A DNA stretch of 64,000 nt from JAXMDC01 sp046349035 (GTDB lineage: Bacteria > Pseudomonadota > Alphaproteobacteria > Rhizobiales > Kaistiaceae), in contig JAXMDC010000003.1 in NCBI GenBank assembly GCA_046349035.1, forward strand, positions 186,001 through 250,000, read 5' to 3'. Shown one piece after another: positions 25,397 through 33,521 of the stretch; the first letter of the stretch is position 1, and each line of letters opens with the position of its first letter. Below the pieces are notes generated by a model that was not told the origin of the DNA, did no database searches, and worked only from the letters and a program-made list of their open reading frames with translations. Made by a program: the position numbers and the translations under genes.

Positions 25397-26675
25397 TGGT
25401 CGCCTCCCCCTTGGTGTCGATCTTCCACGAGGTGATGCCGTTCCAGTGATACTGGCCACGGGTGCCGCGCTCGGCGACGAGCTGGGCGCGCGACGGCTGC
25501 ACCATGCCGGTGTCGTCGGTGGCTCGGCTCTGCAGCGTCGCCTCGCCGCCGTCCCAGTTCCACGGCGCGCGGAAGCGGGTGAAAGCCTTGGTGTGGATCG
25601 GCTCCTGCAAGGCGGCCGGGGCCCAGCTCTTGCCGGCGTCGGCGCTGACCTCGACCTTGGTGATCTTGCCGTTGCCGGACCAGGCGAGGCCGGAGATCTC
25701 GTAGAAGCCGGGGCCCTTCAGGTTGAGGCCGGGGCTCGGCTGGGTGATCACCGACTTGACCTCGAGCGGGAAGACGAAGCGCCAGGATTTCCCGTCGGGG
25801 AGAAGGATCGTGTACTTCGACGTCTCGTCCTTGGTCATCGTCGGCTCGGCCGTCAGCTTGATGCGGCGGAGCCACTTGATGTTGAGGTTGCCCGACCAGC
25901 CGGGAGCCAAGAGGCGCACCGGATAGCCGTTGGACGGCCGCACCCGCTCGCCGTTCTGGTAGAGGCAAACGAGGCAGTCATCCATCGCCTTCGACAGCGG
26001 GATCGAGCGGCTGAGGGTCGCCGAGTCGGCGCCTTCGGCGAGAATCCACTTCGCCTCGGGCAAAACGCCGGCTTCGTCGAGGAGGGTCGACAGCGGCACG
26101 CCGGTCCATTCCGAGCACGACATCAGGCCGTGGATGGTCTGGATATTACCCGGGGCGGCCGCCGCGCCGGCGAGGGCGCCGCTATTGCCGCCGCATTCCA
26201 CAAAGTGGACGCGCGAGACCATCGGATACCGCGACAGCGCCTCCATGGTGAACTCGAGCGGCTGCTTGACCAGGCCGTGGATCACCACGCGGTGCTTGTC
26301 GGGATCGATGTTGGGCGTGCCGGAATGGCTGCGGTCGTAGTGGAGGCCGCTCGGGGTGATGATGCCCTGCAGGAACTGGTTGGGCGTCCTCGCCGTGCCG
26401 ATGCCGAAGGTGGCGGGGTTGGCGGGGTTGGCCCAGTTGCGCACCACGTCCTTCTCGAAGGGCGAGGGCAGGCCGTAGGCCTGGAACGGCAGACCGGGCG
26501 CCTTCAGCCACGGGTCGATCGGCAGCGGCGCGGCGCTGACCGGCGTCGTCGCGGCGGCGGTCGCCGCAGCAGCGGCGGCGCCGACAAAGGCGCCTTCCAA
26601 AAACAGTCGCCGGTTTAAGAGGCCGTTGCCGGCCACCGGCGCGAGGTCGTGCGACCCCGCTTTCTCCTTACTCAT
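25383..26675 (-). CDS. soxC: Sulfite dehydrogenase molybdenum subunit, SoxC-like
   Basis: A 430-residue molybdenum oxidoreductase of the sulfite oxidase fold, exported through Tat (NRRLFLEGAFVGAAAAA). The cofactor-binding cysteine is in VHFVECGGNSGAL near residue 171, and GLMSCSEWTGVPLSTLLDE and NGYPVRLLAPGWSGNLNIKW are typical of SoxC. The C-terminal dimerisation domain ends with TRFRAPWNWDGGEATLQSRA, as in the family. It likely oxidises sulfite or a sulfane-sulfur intermediate and passes electrons to the downstream cytochrome. No soxXYZAB genes are in the window, so this may be a stand-alone sulfite-oxidising pair. Confidence 0.92.
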   Translation of the reverse strand: MSKEKAGSHDLAPVAGNGLLNRRLFLEGAFVGAAAAAATAAATTPVSAAPLPIDPWLKAPGLPFQAYGLPSPFEKDVVRNWANPANPATFGIGTARTPNQFLQGIITPSGLHYDRSHSGTPNIDPDKHRVVIHGLVKQPLEFTMEALSRYPMVSRVHFVECGGNSGALAGAAAAPGNIQTIHGLMSCSEWTGVPLSTLLDEAGVLPEAKWILAEGADSATLSRSIPLSKAMDDCLVCLYQNGERVRPSNGYPVRLLAPGWSGNLNIKWLRRIKLTAEPTMTKDETSKYTILLPDGKSWRFVFPLEVKSVITQPSPGLNLKGPGFYEISGLAWSGNGKITKVEVSADAGKSWAPAALQEPIHTKAFTRFRAPWNWDGGEATLQSRATDDTGMVQPSRAQLVAERGTRGQYHWNGITSWKIDTKGEATNVFV

Positions 26676-27034
26676 CGCGGTTGTCCTCCGAGAACTCACC
26701 TCCCCGCTCCCGCCGTGGCGCCCGAAACGCCCGGGAGCCGAAAAGGCCCACCAGGCCGCCGCAGCGAGGAGCGCTTTTGACAATATCCGCCGGGGGCCGT
26801 CCGGCAAAGGGGGCGTGCGAACACGGGGTGGTTACGGCGGGTTACGTTAGGTTAGGTCGGGTAACGTCGGCCGCACTTGCCAAGGGCCGGCCGCGAAGGG
26901 GCGGCTTTCCGACATTTCGGCGAGGAGCCGTTTCGCTCGGGAAGCGGGGGCGCGTCCGCCGTTCGCCGTGCTACATCGGCGGGGTCGATCGGCGGCGACT
27001 CGCTTCCGATCGGCAGAGGCTTCGCCAAACGAGG
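26676..27034. other. 359-base divergent region between soxC and recQ
   Basis: This stretch separates the leftward soxC gene from the rightward recQ gene. The most notable element is a set of phased 10-base repeats at 26830-26866 (listed separately). No short gene is credible here; the frame running into recQ from 26681 is Arg-rich and lacks a ribosome-binding site. Confidence 0.5.
26830..26866. repeat. Four phased 10-bp repeats (GGTTACG type)
   Basis: Heptamers at exactly 10-base steps read GGTTACG (26830), GGTTACG (26840), GGTTAGG (26850) and GGTAACG (26860). One unit per helical turn is the arrangement of a multi-site regulator binding region. It lies 155-191 bases from soxC and 169-205 bases from recQ, so it could regulate either. 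Confidence 0.6.
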
Positions 27035-28867
27035 ATGGCACGCGCGATGACCGCCGATCCCGGCCGCGCCACTGCAACGCTCAAAGCCGTGTTCGGCTAT
27101 GACGGCTTCCGCCCGGGACAGGCGGAGATCGTCGCCGCAGTGCTGGCCGGCCGCGACGTGCTCGCGGTGATGCCGACCGGCAGCGGCAAGTCGCTCTGCT
27201 ACCAACTGCCGGCGATCGTCGAGGGCGGTCTCACCGTCGTCGTCTCGCCGCTGATCGCGCTGATGCGCGACCAGGTCGGGCAGATGGAGAGCCTCGGGGT
27301 CGCCGCGGCGACGCTCAATTCGCACAGCGACCCCCGCGACAGCGAGCGAATCTGGGACGCCATCGACGCCGGGACGCTTCGCCTCCTGTTCGTTTCGCCG
27401 GAGCGGCTGGCGGTCGAGGGCTTTGCCGCCCGCCTCGCCCGCGCCGGGGCGCGGCGCATGGTCATCGACGAAGCGCACTGCGTGTCGCAATGGGGGCACG
27501 ACTTCCGGCCGGAATACCGGACGCTGAAGCGCGTGCGCGCCGAACTCGGCGGCGTGCCGGCGCTGGCACTGACCGCCACCGCCGATGCGGCGACCCGGGC
27601 GGACATCGCCGCGCAGCTGTTCGAGGCGCCGCCCCTCACCTTCGTCCACTCCTTCGACCGGCCGAACATCGACCTCCGCTTCGCCGCCAAGGACAATCCG
27701 CGGCGGCAGATGGCGGAGTTCCTCGCCGAGCGGAAGGGGCAGAGCGGCATCGTCTATGCCGCGGCGCGCGAGCGGACGGAGAAGCTCGCGGCGTTCTTCG
27801 CCGGGCAGGGCCACACCGCCGTCGCCTATCACGCCGGCCTCGACCAGGCGCTGCGCGCCGAGCGGCAGGACCGGTTCCTCAGAGAAGACGGCATCGTCAT
27901 GGTGGCGACGGTAGCCTTCGGCATGGGCATCAACAAGCCGGACGTCCGCTTCGTCGTCCATGCCGATATGCCCGGCGGCATCGAGGCCTATTACCAGGAG
28001 ATCGGCCGGGCCGGGCGCGACGGCCTCGCGGCGGAGACGCTGACACTCTACGGCCTCGACGACATCGTGCTGCGACGCCGGCAGATCGCCGAGAAGGAGA
28101 TCGGTGCCGAGCAGCGGCGGATCGAGCTGAAGCGCCTTGCGGCGATGACCGACCTCTGCGAGGCCGCGCTCTGCCGCCGCCAGGCGCTGCTCGCTTATTT
28201 CGGCGAGACGATGCCACGCTGCGGCGCCTGCGACCTCTGCCGCGACGGTGCCGCCACTTACGAGGCCACCACCGACGCGCAGAAGGTGCTGTCGGCGGTG
28301 GCGCGGAGCGGGGAGCGCTTCGGCGCCGGGCACATCGCCGACATCCTCACCGGCGAGAGCACCGAGACGATGCGGCGCCTCGGCCACGACCGGCTGAAGA
28401 CCTTCGGTGTCGGCAAGGAGCGAGGGAAGCGCGCCTGGCAAGCGATCGTCCGGCAGCTCTACGCGGCTGGGGCGCTCGCCGAGGCCAGTGCCGAGCATGG
28501 CGGGTTTCGGCTGACGCCGGCGGGCGAGGACATCCTCTTCGGCCGGCAGCCGATCACGCTCCGCGTCGTCGCCGAGAAAGCGCCGGCGGCGAAGCCCAAG
28601 CGCGGCGAGCGGTTGCGCGGTGCGGCGGCGACGCTGCTCGATGGCAAGGCGGCGGAGATCTTCGAGCGCCTTCGGGCGCTCCGCCTGGAAATTTCCCGGA
28701 AGGAGGGCCTTGCCGCCTATATGGTGTTCGCCGACCGGACGCTGATCGACATGGCGCGGCTCGCGCCGCGCAATCTCGACGACCTCCGCCTGGTGCATGG
28801 CGTCGGCGAAGCCAAGCTCGGCCGCTACGGCGCCGCGTTCCTGAAGGCGGTGCGGGAGGCCGGCTGA
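27035..28867 (+). CDS. recQ: RecQ ATP-dependent DNA helicase
   Basis: A 610-residue 3'-5' DNA helicase for recombination and replication-fork repair. Motifs: the RecQ Q-motif GYDGFRPGQAEIV at residue 21, Walker A MPTGSGKS near 46, DEAH box MVIDEAHCVSQWGHDF near 142, and motif VI QEIGRAGRDGL. The zinc-binding cysteines (CRRQALLAYFGETMPRCGACDLC) sit in the RQC region near 385, and an HRDC domain closes the protein. The open frame starts at 26681, but ATG 27035 (GAGG upstream) gives a normal length; ATG 27047 is possible too. Confidence 0.96.
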   Translation: MARAMTADPGRATATLKAVFGYDGFRPGQAEIVAAVLAGRDVLAVMPTGSGKSLCYQLPAIVEGGLTVVVSPLIALMRDQVGQMESLGVAAATLNSHSDPRDSERIWDAIDAGTLRLLFVSPERLAVEGFAARLARAGARRMVIDEAHCVSQWGHDFRPEYRTLKRVRAELGGVPALALTATADAATRADIAAQLFEAPPLTFVHSFDRPNIDLRFAAKDNPRRQMAEFLAERKGQSGIVYAAARERTEKLAAFFAGQGHTAVAYHAGLDQALRAERQDRFLREDGIVMVATVAFGMGINKPDVRFVVHADMPGGIEAYYQEIGRAGRDGLAAETLTLYGLDDIVLRRRQIAEKEIGAEQRRIELKRLAAMTDLCEAALCRRQALLAYFGETMPRCGACDLCRDGAATYEATTDAQKVLSAVARSGERFGAGHIADILTGESTETMRRLGHDRLKTFGVGKERGKRAWQAIVRQLYAAGALAEASAEHGGFRLTPAGEDILFGRQPITLRVVAEKAPAAKPKRGERLRGAAATLLDGKAAEIFERLRALRLEISRKEGLAAYMVFADRTLIDMARLAPRNLDDLRLVHGVGEAKLGRYGAAFLKAVREAG

Positions 28868-28883
28868 GCCGGCCCGATCTCTC

Positions 28884-29924
28884 TTACAGCGCGACCAGGG
28901 TTCCGTCGGCGCGCGTCGCCTCGGCGCTGTAGCCGGGATAGGCGGCGAGGATCGCCTTCGCCCTCCCCTCGCCGGCGACATAGAGCGCGGTCGAAAGAGC
29001 GTTGGCGGCGGCGGCGCGGGGGCCGGTCACGGCAACGTCGAGGAATCCCTCCGCCGAGAGGCCGGTCTTCGGGTCGAAGATGTGGTGGAAGCGGCCGTCG
29101 CGGTCGAAGCGGGTGCCGTAGCCGCCGGAGATCGCCACCGCCTGGTCGGCGAGCGGCACGGTACGGGCGATGCGGGTCGGCTCGCGCGGATCCTCGATGC
29201 CGAGGCGCCAGGGATTGCCGTCGGGGTTGCCGCCGATGGCGCGGATTTCGCCGAGATCGATGAAGGCGTGCTCGAAGCCCTCGTTCCGGAGAAGCTCGGC
29301 GACGCGGTCGGTGATCGCGCCCTGGCCGAGCGAGTTGAGGGTGATGCCCATGCCCTTCTCGGCGAAGGCAATCGACGAGCGCGAGACGTCGACCTTGCGG
29401 TAGTCGACCAGGCGGTCGGCGGCGGCGAGCGCGGCGGCCGCCGGGCCCTCCTCGGTCTCCGGGTTCTGAGCGAAGTGGTCGGCATAGAGCGTCCAGAGCG
29501 GCTGGACGGTGACGTCGAAGGCGCCGGCCGAGGCCTCCGACATCTTCTGCGCTTCGCCGATCAGCGTGACCAGTTCGCGCGAGGGATTGGCGAGGCGGCC
29601 GTCACGGTTCAGCCGCGAGATCTCGCTCTCCGGCTCGTAGAGGCTGAGGATGCCCTCCAGGCGGCGGACCTCGGCGGTCATGGCAGCGATGGTGCGGCGG
29701 GCGAAGGCCTTGTCGCTATGCCAGAGCGAGAGCGTCGACCAGGCGCCGAGCGCCTCGCCCTGCCAGGTGACCAGTTCGCCCTTCGGCGCCAGCGCCCGCA
29801 CCGCGCCGATGGTGAGGAGCGGCAGGCCGGCGGCGGCGGCGACCACCTTCAGCGCCTGGCGGCGCGAGGGCGCGGGTTTGCTGGCCGTGTCGGTAGCGGC
29901 ACCGGTGATCAGGCGTGAGCTCAT
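28884..29924 (-). CDS. apbE: ApbE FMN transferase
   Basis: A 346-residue flavin transferase that attaches FMN through a phosphoester to Ser or Thr of partner proteins in the periplasm. The N-terminus has a twin-arginine-like signal (SRRQALKVVAAAAGLPLLT). ApbE motifs include LNSLGQGAITDRVAELLRNEGF, HAFIDLGEIRAIGGN, and a Mg-binding segment near SAEGFLDVAVTGPRAAAANALSTALYV. It overlaps the upstream NosR-like gene by four bases, so the two are coupled. The clear inference is that ApbE flavinylates the NosR-like protein, as known for NosX/ApbE with NosR. Confidence 0.92.
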   Translation of the reverse strand: MSSRLITGAATDTASKPAPSRRQALKVVAAAAGLPLLTIGAVRALAPKGELVTWQGEALGAWSTLSLWHSDKAFARRTIAAMTAEVRRLEGILSLYEPESEISRLNRDGRLANPSRELVTLIGEAQKMSEASAGAFDVTVQPLWTLYADHFAQNPETEEGPAAAALAAADRLVDYRKVDVSRSSIAFAEKGMGITLNSLGQGAITDRVAELLRNEGFEHAFIDLGEIRAIGGNPDGNPWRLGIEDPREPTRIARTVPLADQAVAISGGYGTRFDRDGRFHHIFDPKTGLSAEGFLDVAVTGPRAAAANALSTALYVAGEGRAKAILAAYPGYSAEATRADGTLVAL

Positions 29925-32122
29925 GCGGTTGCGCTCCCTTCGGCCGCCCCGGCCGCGATGCTGGCGGCGACGGGCACCCCAGCCGGGCGGTTCTTCGGCG
30001 TCGTAAATATCGTGCCGGCGGCCCGAATGCCATGCTTCCTCGCCCGCACCAGCGGCGGGCAGCGATGATCGTCATGGTACTCGACCTGACAGTCAAGGCA
30101 CTGAAAACACTCGGCCATCTTGATTTCGCCGGACGGCACGATGGCCTTGACCGGGCAGGAATGGGCGCACAGTTGGCAGGGCGAGCCGCATTCGGCGCGG
30201 CGTTTCAAGGCATCGACCAGGTGCAGCCGGTCGAGAAGGGCCAGCGTACCGCCAAGCGGGCAGAGGTAGCGGCAATAGGCGCGCTCGGTGAACAAACCGA
30301 GGGCGATGATAAACGCCGCGTAAATCTCATACGGCCAGGGCCGGGTGAACATCGAGGTAATGGCGGTCTTGAACGGCTCGACCTCCTGCGCCTTGGAGGC
30401 GCTGTCGGGCGAGAGGAAGCCGAGGACGATGACCAGAGCAGCCGCCAGGTACTTCAGCAGCCAGAGCTTCCGGTTCAGCCAGTCCGGCGGGTTCCACTGC
30501 GGCAGGCGGAGGAAGCGCGAGACATGCGCCAGCAGTTCCTGCAGCGCGCCGAACGGGCAGAGCCAGCCGCAGAAGACGCCGCGACCGAGGGCGATCAGCG
30601 AGACGATGGTGTAAAGCGAGATGATGACGATCAGCGGCTCGGTCAAATAGAAGCCGATGTCGAAGCCCTTGAAGGGCGCGCCCATGTAGTTGACGAGGTG
30701 GAGCGTCGAGAGCTGTGCGCCGACCGTCCAGCCGAGCCAGCCGAGGGTGAAGACTAGAAAGCTGGTGCGCACGATGCGGAAGAGCCCGCGGCGCTTGGTC
30801 AGTTCGTTCTGGAAGAGGAGGATTAGCGTCAGCACAGCAAGCGCCGCGCAAAGGATGGCGACGTTGAGCTTGGCCTCGCTCCAGGCTTCGACATAGGCCG
30901 GCACCGGCACCGGATCGGGCATCAGCACGTAAGCGGCGGGGAGCTTGTAGGCGAGGTCGACCGGTACCGAGACCTTCTTGTCGGCCTTGTTGGTGCCGTT
31001 GATCAGGAGATCGACGCGCCAAGGCTTCAAGGGATCGAAGCCGGAATCGGCGGCGAGGCGAAACAGCGAGACGTAGTTGGTCACCGGGCCGTTGGCGAAG
31101 TACGGGACGCGCTGATACTGGTCGCGGACGAGGGTGAAGGTCTTGTCGCCCTGGACGACGCGAATGCGGTCGAAGCGGTAGCCCTCGTCGCGATGGAGAT
31201 AGGAACTCCCCATGATGTCGTAAGGCCCGGCCGAAGCGATGACGACGACATTGGTGCCGGGTGGCTGCTTGGCGATAAAGTCGGTGTAGGGCCGCGAGCC
31301 GATCAGGTTGATGCCGATCGAGGCCGGGGTGACCAGGGCGGCGAAGAAATCGGCGTAGACGCGGTCGGGCGGGCCGGCGGCGTCGAGTTCGAGCTTCCAG
31401 CCAGCGGCATCGTACATCGCCTTGACTTCGGCATTGGTGACGACGCGGCGGACCACCGCGCCGCTGGCCAAGAGGTCGGCGTAGGTCGCCGGGCGGAAGC
31501 CTTCGACGTCGAGGGTCGGCTCGGTGACGGGAGCGCGCGGCGAATGCTGGCGCAGGATAATGCGCGCGGAATCCTGGATGGCGTCGCGCATCGAGCGGGC
31601 CGAGACGCTGGCGCCGCCGACCATGTTGGGCGGCGGCCCCTGGCGGGCGTCGCTCCGCACATTGGTCTTGGCCTGGAGGGACAAGAACTCGTCGAGGGTC
31701 TTGGCGCGCCGCGCGTCGCCGACGATGTGCGGCTCGAGATTGTAGATGACCTTGGCGCCGGTGATCTCGCCGTCGGTGGTGACGCCGGCAACGACGTCGA
31801 ACGGCACGCCGGAATAGCCGGGGGCGCGGACGATATCGTAGGTCGAGAACACCCAGCCGAGCTGCTTGTCGCCCTTGAAGACGGGCGCCGAGGGCGGGTT
31901 GCCCTCGACCGGCCCGACACGCTCGGCGCCGGGGAAGATCGCGGTCAGCATCTCGCCGGCGGTGCGGGTGGCGAGCGGCTGCGGCTTATAGTCGGCGGCG
32001 TGCGCGACGGTCGGCAGCAGCCCGATGAAGATCAGGATCGATGCGAGGACGGCGCGGGCGCGCAGCAAGAGGGCGCCAGAGCGCAACCGGGCCGCCGCAC
32101 CGCGCCAACGGACAAGCCGCAT
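29921..32122 (-). CDS. NosR/NirI-like FMN-binding, polyferredoxin membrane protein
   Basis: A 733-residue membrane protein. After a signal-like helix, residues 70-190 form an FMN-binding domain; the flavinylation motif is GGASVSARSM, with Ser at the modified position. Several transmembrane helices follow. The C-terminus carries cysteine clusters: CGWLCPFGALQE, CRYLCPLGG, CGSPCQLCAHSCPV and CFQCLDC, typical of the NosR electron-transfer domain. NosR normally serves nitrous oxide reductase, but there is no nosZ here. The partner ApbE gene follows directly. I chose the ATG at 32122 (AAGGAAGGG upstream); ATG 32155 is an alternative. Confidence 0.85.
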   Translation of the reverse strand: MRLVRWRGAAARLRSGALLLRARAVLASILIFIGLLPTVAHAADYKPQPLATRTAGEMLTAIFPGAERVGPVEGNPPSAPVFKGDKQLGWVFSTYDIVRAPGYSGVPFDVVAGVTTDGEITGAKVIYNLEPHIVGDARRAKTLDEFLSLQAKTNVRSDARQGPPPNMVGGASVSARSMRDAIQDSARIILRQHSPRAPVTEPTLDVEGFRPATYADLLASGAVVRRVVTNAEVKAMYDAAGWKLELDAAGPPDRVYADFFAALVTPASIGINLIGSRPYTDFIAKQPPGTNVVVIASAGPYDIMGSSYLHRDEGYRFDRIRVVQGDKTFTLVRDQYQRVPYFANGPVTNYVSLFRLAADSGFDPLKPWRVDLLINGTNKADKKVSVPVDLAYKLPAAYVLMPDPVPVPAYVEAWSEAKLNVAILCAALAVLTLILLFQNELTKRRGLFRIVRTSFLVFTLGWLGWTVGAQLSTLHLVNYMGAPFKGFDIGFYLTEPLIVIISLYTIVSLIALGRGVFCGWLCPFGALQELLAHVSRFLRLPQWNPPDWLNRKLWLLKYLAAALVIVLGFLSPDSASKAQEVEPFKTAITSMFTRPWPYEIYAAFIIALGLFTERAYCRYLCPLGGTLALLDRLHLVDALKRRAECGSPCQLCAHSCPVKAIVPSGEIKMAECFQCLDCQVEYHDDHRCPPLVRARKHGIRAAGTIFTTPKNRPAGVPVAASIAAGAAEGSATA

Positions 32123-32450
32123 GCCGCGGGTCCCTTCCTTCCCAGACAGCCCCATCCCGAAAAAGCCCCCTCGCCCGACGCCCCCTCCCTGACGCCCAGG
32201 CGACTGAGAAGTCACGCGAATTGACGCAGAATAGCAAGCGGCGCCGGGCGCGCGATAGGCCGTCGCGGACAACTATTCGTGGGATTGTGCCAATTTCGCC
32301 CAAGGCCGAACCCGGCCAAAGGCCTAGCGAACGCTGAAGACCGCCATCAATTCGGCGCCGTAAGATGCCTGCCTTCGCAGGCATGACGGCCGGGGGTCGT
32401 TGGGCCCGGCCGGCGTCAACGGGATACTCGGCGCACATGAAAAGGGCTGG
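32123..32450. other. 328-base intergenic region with one REP-like element
   Basis: This holds the upstream region of the NosR-like gene and the REP-like hairpin at 32361-32390. No gene is credible here. A stretch near 32260-32300 is AT-richer (ACTATTCGTGGGATTGTGCC) and may be promoter DNA. Confidence 0.45.
32361..32390. repeat. REP-like palindromic element
   Basis: ATGCCTGC (32365-32372) and GCAGGCAT (32377-32384) form a perfect 8-bp stem around CTTC, followed by GACGG. Its reverse complement translates as the familiar spurious peptide VMPAKAGIL, the hallmark of a small intergenic palindrome common in Proteobacteria. It lies between the NosR-like gene and the end of the first small paralog. 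Confidence 0.7.
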
Positions 32451-33050
32451 CTACTTCAGCAGCACCCGGAGTTCCGCGACATAGGGCGTCACCAGGTCGA
32501 TGTTCTGCCGCGGGGGCTTCGGGAGGACTTCGCGCAGGTCGCGGAGGGGGGCGATTAGGCTTTCCTTCTGGCTCGCCGAGAGGCCCTTGCTGTTTTCGAT
32601 GGTGGCGATGGCCTCGTCGAGATTGCCATCGGCCGGCTGCACGCCGGCATTGGCGACCGCGATGGCGGTCGATGTGAGCACCGCCAGCCAGTCGGCGAAA
32701 TCCTTGAATCCGTATTTGCCGACGGCAGCGTTCAACTCGGCGGCCGAGCCGGCGACCGCGGCAAGGAGGGCGAAGGTCTCGACGGCCGAGCCGCCGCCAT
32801 AGATGCCAATCTTGTATTTCGCCTTCACCACATCGGCCGCCTTCTTCACATCGGCAAAGCTGGCCATCAACGCCAGAATCCGATCATGGGTGAGTGGAGT
32901 CTGGGCCATGGCGGCGAGCGAGGTGGGGCCAGAGGCGCCCGCGGCCGGCGGCATCTGCGCCAATGCGGCTGGGCCACGAGCAACCCCCGCCGCCATGAAG
33001 GCGACAGCCAGGGCGGCAACCCTGTTCAACCGGTCGATCCGCATCCGCAT
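32451..33050 (-). CDS. Secreted hypothetical protein, paralog A
   Basis: A 199-residue exported protein of unknown function. The signal peptide (VAALAVAFMAAGVARGPAAL) is followed by a mostly helical mature region with TPLTHDRILALMASFADVKK, VGKYGFKDFADWLAVL and the C-terminal LPKPPRQNIDLVTPYVAELR. It is clearly paralogous to the gene at 34699-35298 and has the same length. A decayed third copy lies between them. No enzyme motif is visible. It belongs to a family I do not recognise; the paralogs flank an ATPase gene. The start is ATG 33050, with ATG 33044 possible (GGGGAG upstream). Confidence 0.75.
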   Translation of the reverse strand: MRMRIDRLNRVAALAVAFMAAGVARGPAALAQMPPAAGASGPTSLAAMAQTPLTHDRILALMASFADVKKAADVVKAKYKIGIYGGGSAVETFALLAAVAGSAAELNAAVGKYGFKDFADWLAVLTSTAIAVANAGVQPADGNLDEAIATIENSKGLSASQKESLIAPLRDLREVLPKPPRQNIDLVTPYVAELRVLLK

Positions 33051-33136
33051 CACTCCCCAAGCTGCTAGGGGCCGCACGGCAGGCGTGCATCATGCATGAC
33101 ATCTCACGCGCCCGGCAAGCCGGCCCTCCCTACCCG

Positions 33137-33330
33137 CTACTTCAGCAGCACCCGGAGTTCCGCGACACAGGGCGTCACCAGGTCGATGTTCTGCTGTGGC
33201 GGCTTCGGGATCACGCCGCCTTGCGTGCGGATGGCGGCGATCAGCTTTTCCTTCTGGCTCGCTGAGAGGCTCTTGTTGTTTTCGAATCGTGGCGATGGTC
33301 TTGTCGAGATTGCCGTCGGCCGGCTGCACG
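33137..33330 (-). pseudogene. Decayed 3' copy of the small secreted paralogs
   Basis: This matches the C-terminal 60-65 codons of paralog A: VQPADGNLDKTIATI, then RDPEA/PPQQNIDL-like sequence ending CVAELRVLLK before the stop at 33137. A base insertion near 33287 (TTTTCGAATCGTGGC here, TTTTCGATGGTGGC in paralog A) shifts the frame, and there is no start or N-terminal half. It is a broken tandem duplicate. Confidence 0.75.
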
Positions 33331-33521
33331 CTCGGCGCCCTCCGCCAAGTGTGTCGGCCCATCGCTACCACCGACTGCGCGATCGAGCCAGCGCAGCCCC
33401 AGATCGGCCCCCGCCGAGGGCACCGCCCACAGCCTGTCGCAAAAAAACCTCAAATGTTTCGGGACTTCGAAGGCTTGGGCGAATCGTAAGAAACTCAAGA
33501 CCACACGAATCGGGGGGGCCC

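Noticed and set aside
29921..32122. Calling the NosR-like gene part of a denitrification locus
   Set aside because: No nosZ, nosDFYL or nir/nor genes accompany it, so I kept a neutral name.
32123..32155. Longer NosR-like start at 32155
   Set aside because: It is possible, but the ATG at 32122 has a better-placed AAGGAAGGG and gives a normal basic leader before the signal helix.
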